Assembly: GCA_903837815.1 (NCBI GenBank)
Contig: CAILWD010000416.1
Location: forward strand, 1 to 9,901
From: an uncultured Chloroflexota bacterium
GTDB taxonomy: Bacteria > Chloroflexota > Anaerolineae > Anaerolineales > Villigracilaceae
Reading direction: 5' to 3'
DNA: 9,901 nucleotides
In this document: piece after piece, positions 7,642 through 9,901 of the stretch
Position numbering within the stretch: the first letter of the stretch is position 1
Layout: every line of letters begins with the position of its first letter
Notes under the pieces: model-generated
Told to the model about the DNA's origin: nothing
Databases searched by the model: none
What the model saw: the letters and a program-made list of their open reading frames with translations, nothing else
Translations under genes and position numbers: made by a program

Positions 7642-8345
7642 CGGTCATCTCCTGCCAGACGGTAGCCCACGCCGTACACGGTTTGAACATATTTCGGGTT
7701 GTCGGGGTCGGGTTCGATTTTGCGGCGCAGGTTGCGGATGTGCGTGTCGAGTGCGCGACCCAATCCCTCGTAGGCGTAACCCATTGACTTTTCCAGCAGG
7801 TCATCGCGGGTGAGCGTGAAGCCAGGGTTGGACAAAAACGCTTCGAGCAGGTTGAATTCGGTGCGGGTCAATTCGACGGGTTGTGAATCCACCGTCAGCG
7901 AGCGTTGGTCTAAATCCAGTTTCAATCCACCGTTGACCAACACATGCGGCGCGGCATTGGGTGATTGATCCAGCCGCACGCGGCGCAAAAGTGCTTTGAC
8001 CCGCGCCACAACTTCACGCGGATTAAATGGTTTGGGGATGTAATCATCCGCGCCAAGTTCCAAGCCGACGATTTTGTCTGTGTCTTCGATGCGGGCGGTG
8101 AGCATGATAATGGGCGTGGTCGCCAGAGTCTTATCCGCGCGGATGATTTGGGTCACTTCCCAGCCATCTCGGTTGGGCATCATCAAGTCGAGCAGAATCA
8201 GGTCGGGGCGTTCGCGGCGCAGCGCATGAAGCGCGGAGTCGCCATCATACGCCGCGAGAGTTTGATACCCCGACTGTTCCAAGTATCCAACCAAAACTTT
8301 GACGATGGATTTGTCGTCGTCAACAACCAGTATTCTTTGCGCCAT
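7638..8345 (-). CDS. OmpR/PhoB-family response regulator
   Basis: DNA-binding response regulator of 235 residues, cognate to the kinase that follows it. Receiver domain 1-120: acidic pair D10/D11 in VVDDD, phosphoacceptor D53 in LLDLMMPNRDG, T83 in MLTAR and K105 in YIPKPFNP. A winged-helix output domain covers about 135-232, with ELTRTEFNLLEAFL, the recognition-helix segment GLGRALDTHIRNLRRKIE and the wing YVQTVYGVGYRL. I chose ATG 8345 because GAGGA lies 4 nt upstream and the receiver begins right there (MAQRILVVDDD). An in-frame start at 8369 adds eight residues but would lie upstream of the proposed transcription start. Target genes cannot be told from the sequence; the divergent hydrolase and its own promoter are candidates because they share the intergenic region. 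Confidence 0.95.
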   Translation of the reverse strand: MAQRILVVDDDKSIVKVLVGYLEQSGYQTLAAYDGDSALHALRRERPDLILLDLMMPNRDGWEVTQIIRADKTLATTPIIMLTARIEDTDKIVGLELGADDYIPKPFNPREVVARVKALLRRVRLDQSPNAAPHVLVNGGLKLDLDQRSLTVDSQPVELTRTEFNLLEAFLSNPGFTLTRDDLLEKSMGYAYEGLGRALDTHIRNLRRKIEPDPDNPKYVQTVYGVGYRLAGDDR

Positions 8346-8364
8346 GTTTCCTCGTTTGAACAAA

Positions 8365-8373
8365 ATCATAGCA
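8365..8373 (-). promoter_or_regulatory. Extended -10 promoter for the response regulator / kinase operon
   Basis: The minus strand reads TGCTATGAT, an extended -10 element (TGn plus TATGAT), 20 bp before the ATG at 8345. No good -35 was found at the usual spacing, which is common for extended -10 promoters. Predicted transcription start is near 8358, giving a leader of about 13 nt that includes the Shine-Dalgarno GAGGA. Confidence 0.4.
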
Positions 8374-8402
8374 TACCATTCTGAAGAAAATCTAAAGAAT
8401 TA

Positions 8403-8499
8403 TGGAGTCCAGAAGTTCTACTTCTGGAACTCGCCAGGGCATCCGCAAGTAAAACTTGCGGACTCCAAAATCACAGGAACCTGCGGAAAGTCCACAGGT
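8403..8499. repeat. Cluster of nested short inverted repeats (REP/MITE-like)
   Basis: Three hairpins lie in tandem, two of them enclosed by a longer-range palindrome. Hairpin 1 has arms CCAGAAG (8409-8415) and CTTCTGG (8421-8427), extended by GAGT/ACTC with one bulged A. Hairpin 2 is perfect: CCGCAAGT (8443-8450), loop AAA, ACTTGCGG (8454-8461). Hairpin 3 has ACCTGCGGA (8479-8487), loop AAG, TCCACAGGT (8491-8499) with one mismatch. TGGAGTCC (8403-8410) and GGACTCCA (8460-8467) form a perfect 8-bp outer pair enclosing hairpins 1 and 2. The descending arms share a CTNNGGA(A)-type theme followed by CTC or GTCC. No coding potential or run of T follows, so it does not look like a terminator. An extragenic palindromic repeat family or a small non-autonomous element is the likeliest reading. 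Confidence 0.65.
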
Positions 8500-8514
8500 C
8501 ATCTTCAGAATTTC

Positions 8515-8544
8515 TTGACATCCGTCCGTGATAATCGCAGTAAT
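8515..8544 (+). promoter_or_regulatory. Putative promoter of the lipoprotein hydrolase gene
   Basis: A perfect TTGACA (8515-8520) is followed after 18 bp by AGTAAT (8539-8544), a four-of-six match to TATAAT. Transcription would start near 8551, some 20 nt before the ATG. The -35 lies just downstream of the inverted-repeat cluster. The -10 assignment is weak; GATAAT at 8530-8535 is a better hexamer but too close to the -35. Confidence 0.4.
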
Positions 8545-8557
8545 TCAAAATCACATC

Positions 8558-8563
8558 AAGGAG
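8558..8563 (+). promoter_or_regulatory. Shine-Dalgarno site fixing the hydrolase start
   Basis: AAGGAG lies 7 nt before ATG 8571 and is the strongest ribosome-binding match noticed in the window. It decides this start in favour of the methionine that begins the lipoprotein signal peptide. Confidence 0.8.
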
Positions 8564-8570
8564 AATTTTC

Positions 8571-9515
8571 ATGTCCAAAATCAAATCGTTTATTTTTGTC
8601 ACGCTGGCTTTGCTGGTCATCGTTGGCGCAACGGGATGCAGCGCGGTGCAGTCGGTCATGCCTGGCGGCTCGGCGACCTTTGCATCTGTTGACCCAACTC
8701 ACAAAGACCTCGCCTATGCAAGCGGATCAGACGCGCAAAAACTTGACTTGTACATCCCCACCAGCGGAACGGGTCCCTTCCCCGTTGTCATCATGGTTCA
8801 CGGCGGCGGCTTCATGTTCGGCGATAAATCCGATGGCGCGGGCTTGACGGGTGTGGACCAACTTCTCGCGGCGGGATACGCTGTGGCAAGTATCAACTAT
8901 CGGTTGAGCGGCGAAGCGCAGTATCCCGCGCAGATTTATGACACGAAGGCATCCGTCCGCTTCTTGCGCGCGAACGCAGAGAAATACAATCTCGACCCTG
9001 AAAAATTTGGCGCATGGGGCGCATCGGCTGGCGGCAATCTCGTTTCACTGCTGGGAACGACTTGCGGCGTGGCTGAACTCGAAGGTGACCTCGGCAATAA
9101 CGATCAATCCAGTTGCGTGCAGGCGGTGGTGGATTGGTTCGGTCCGATTGACTTTTTGAAGATGCAGGAACAGTTTGAAGGAACAAGTTGCTCCTCAACA
9201 ACCAACGATGCCAGTTCGCCTGAATCCAAACTGGTTGGCGCAGCCATCCAGACGGTGCCTGAAAAAGTGGCGCTGACCAACCCGATGAACTACATCACAG
9301 CCGACGACGCGCCCTTCTTCATCGAAAACGGCACAGCCGATTGCAACATCCCACCCATCCAAAACAAGAATCTGGCAGAAGCGCTCAGCGCAGTCATCGG
9401 CGCGGACAAGGTGACCTACGTTTCACTCGAAGGAGCGGGACACGGCGGCTCGGAATTCCAAACCGAAGAAAATTTGAAATTGGTGATTGCGTTTTTGGAT
9501 AAGTATTTGAAATAG
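8571..9515 (+). CDS. Secreted lipoprotein alpha/beta hydrolase (esterase, BD-FAE/HSL-like)
   Basis: A 314-residue predicted carboxylesterase anchored outside the membrane. The N-terminus is a lipoprotein signal peptide: Lys-containing start, hydrophobic stretch (about 7-19), then GATGC with acylated C23. The hydrolase core has the oxyanion motif HGGGF (77-81), the nucleophile elbow GASAG with S152, an acid candidate D257 in NGTADCNIP, and H291 in GAGHGG. The segment from about 124 to 155 (DTKASVRFLRA to GASAGG) is typical of the BD-FAE / hormone-sensitive-lipase-like group. Four cysteines after the lipid Cys (165, 182, 207, 258) could form disulfides in an exported protein. The substrate is unknown; acetyl or feruloyl esters of polysaccharides, or short-chain esters, are family-based guesses. 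It is a single-gene unit with its own promoter-like signals and terminator, divergent from the response regulator. Confidence 0.93.
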   Translation: MSKIKSFIFVTLALLVIVGATGCSAVQSVMPGGSATFASVDPTHKDLAYASGSDAQKLDLYIPTSGTGPFPVVIMVHGGGFMFGDKSDGAGLTGVDQLLAAGYAVASINYRLSGEAQYPAQIYDTKASVRFLRANAEKYNLDPEKFGAWGASAGGNLVSLLGTTCGVAELEGDLGNNDQSSCVQAVVDWFGPIDFLKMQEQFEGTSCSSTTNDASSPESKLVGAAIQTVPEKVALTNPMNYITADDAPFFIENGTADCNIPPIQNKNLAEALSAVIGADKVTYVSLEGAGHGGSEFQTEENLKLVIAFLDKYLK

Positions 9516-9524
9516 ACAGAAAGC

Positions 9525-9560
9525 AGTTGACAGTCACTTGTGAAGTGACTGTCAACTTTT
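9525..9560 (+). terminator. Rho-independent terminator after the hydrolase gene
   Basis: A perfect 15-bp inverted repeat, AGTTGACAGTCACTT (9525-9539) with its complement at 9543-9557, closes on a GTG loop and runs into TTTT (9557-9560). It starts 10 bp after the hydrolase stop. It also lies just past the stop of the convergent gene at 9563. On the minus strand the stem is followed by GCTTTCTG, a poor T tract, so activity in that direction would be weaker. Confidence 0.85.
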
Positions 9561-9562
9561 CA

Positions 9563-9901
9563 TCATCCCGCCCGCCAGATGGGACGGGTCAAACAGGTCG
9601 GTCCGCCCGTGCCTTTGAACGAAATATCCTGCCCCTCGTACGTCCACACCTGAGCGCCTGCATCTTCGAGGCGCTTTTGAGTTACGGGGTTTCCCGCCAG
9701 CATCACGCACTTGCGTGGCGCGACAGCCAGCACGTTGCAGCCGAGTGAATCATATTCTTCATCGGGGACTTCCACGAAATTAAATCCGCGCTCCAACAGC
9801 CACTCGCGAAACGGCACGGGCATCAGCCGCGAATAGACCACCGCCAAATCTTCATCCACAATGCTGATGAAGGAAAGCAGGTGCAGGCAGTCCTGCGGAC
9901 C
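9563..9901 (-). CDS. DDAH / arginine-deiminase-family amidinohydrolase, C-terminal part
   Basis: The last 112 residues of a guanidino-group-modifying enzyme; the N-terminus lies beyond the right edge. The frame is open from base 9901 (GPQDCLHLLSF) to TGA at 9563-9565. DCLHLLSFISIVDEDLAVVY places a His seven residues into the visible part, matching the catalytic His of the dimethylargininase/arginine deiminase fold. LGCNVLAVAP and the C-terminal ISFKGTGGPTCLTRP follow, where the Cys of GGPTCLT is the expected nucleophile that forms the thiouronium intermediate. Both visible catalytic residues are present. The GTG at 9859 is an internal Val codon, not a start. Whether the substrate is dimethylarginine, arginine or another guanidino compound cannot be decided from this part. 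Confidence 0.85.
   Translation of the reverse strand, partial: GPQDCLHLLSFISIVDEDLAVVYSRLMPVPFREWLLERGFNFVEVPDEEYDSLGCNVLAVAPRKCVMLAGNPVTQKRLEDAGAQVWTYEGQDISFKGTGGPTCLTRPIWRAG

Noticed and set aside
8403..8499. CRISPR array
   Set aside because: The elements are inverted, unequal and separated by only 11 to 17 bases; there are no regular direct repeats with spacers.
9563..9859. A complete 98-residue protein starting at GTG 9859
   Set aside because: The frame continues in conserved sequence, including the catalytic His, to the window edge; the GTG is an internal valine.

Overview
The window looks like part of a chromosome from an uncultured member of the Chloroflexota (Anaerolineae-like). This is an inference from protein style: a very large cyclase/ATPase/TPR signalling protein, a DUF255 (YyaL) thioredoxin-fold protein, and moderate GC. 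No rRNA, tRNA, CRISPR array or obvious mobile element was seen. Nearly all coding is on the minus strand, with one plus-strand gene near the right end.

Reading the minus strand from right to left: a response regulator and histidine kinase pair (8345 to 6601) whose genes overlap by 4 bp (ATGA). Then a 164-bp gap carrying a good TATAAT box. Then a YyaL/DUF255 protein (6436 to 4397). Eleven bases later comes a protein with an N-terminal cyclic-nucleotide-binding domain and a C-terminal GGDEF diguanylate cyclase domain, split by an apparent one-base frameshift in a homopolymer near 3990. After 115 bp comes a large class III adenylyl cyclase (start 3230) that runs off the left edge after at least 1076 residues. 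It carries two cyclase domains, a P-loop ATPase and a TPR-like tail, the layout of soluble adenylyl cyclase (ADCY10).

The plus-strand gene (8571-9515) is a predicted lipoprotein alpha/beta hydrolase, divergent from the response regulator. The 225 bp between them holds a cluster of nested inverted repeats and promoter-like signals for both directions. The hydrolase ends at a perfect 15-bp hairpin terminator. Convergent to it is the C-terminal part of a DDAH/arginine-deiminase-family enzyme that enters from the right edge.

The most interesting unit is 1-4385. A cyclase predicted to make cAMP lies next to a protein that appears to sense a cyclic nucleotide and make c-di-GMP, which suggests a local cAMP to c-di-GMP relay. 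The two cyclase domains have complementary losses: the first keeps the metal-binding aspartates, the second keeps the transition-state Asn/Arg pair. Together they could form only one composite active site. The frameshift in the diguanylate cyclase is either a sequencing/assembly error or a real break in the relay.
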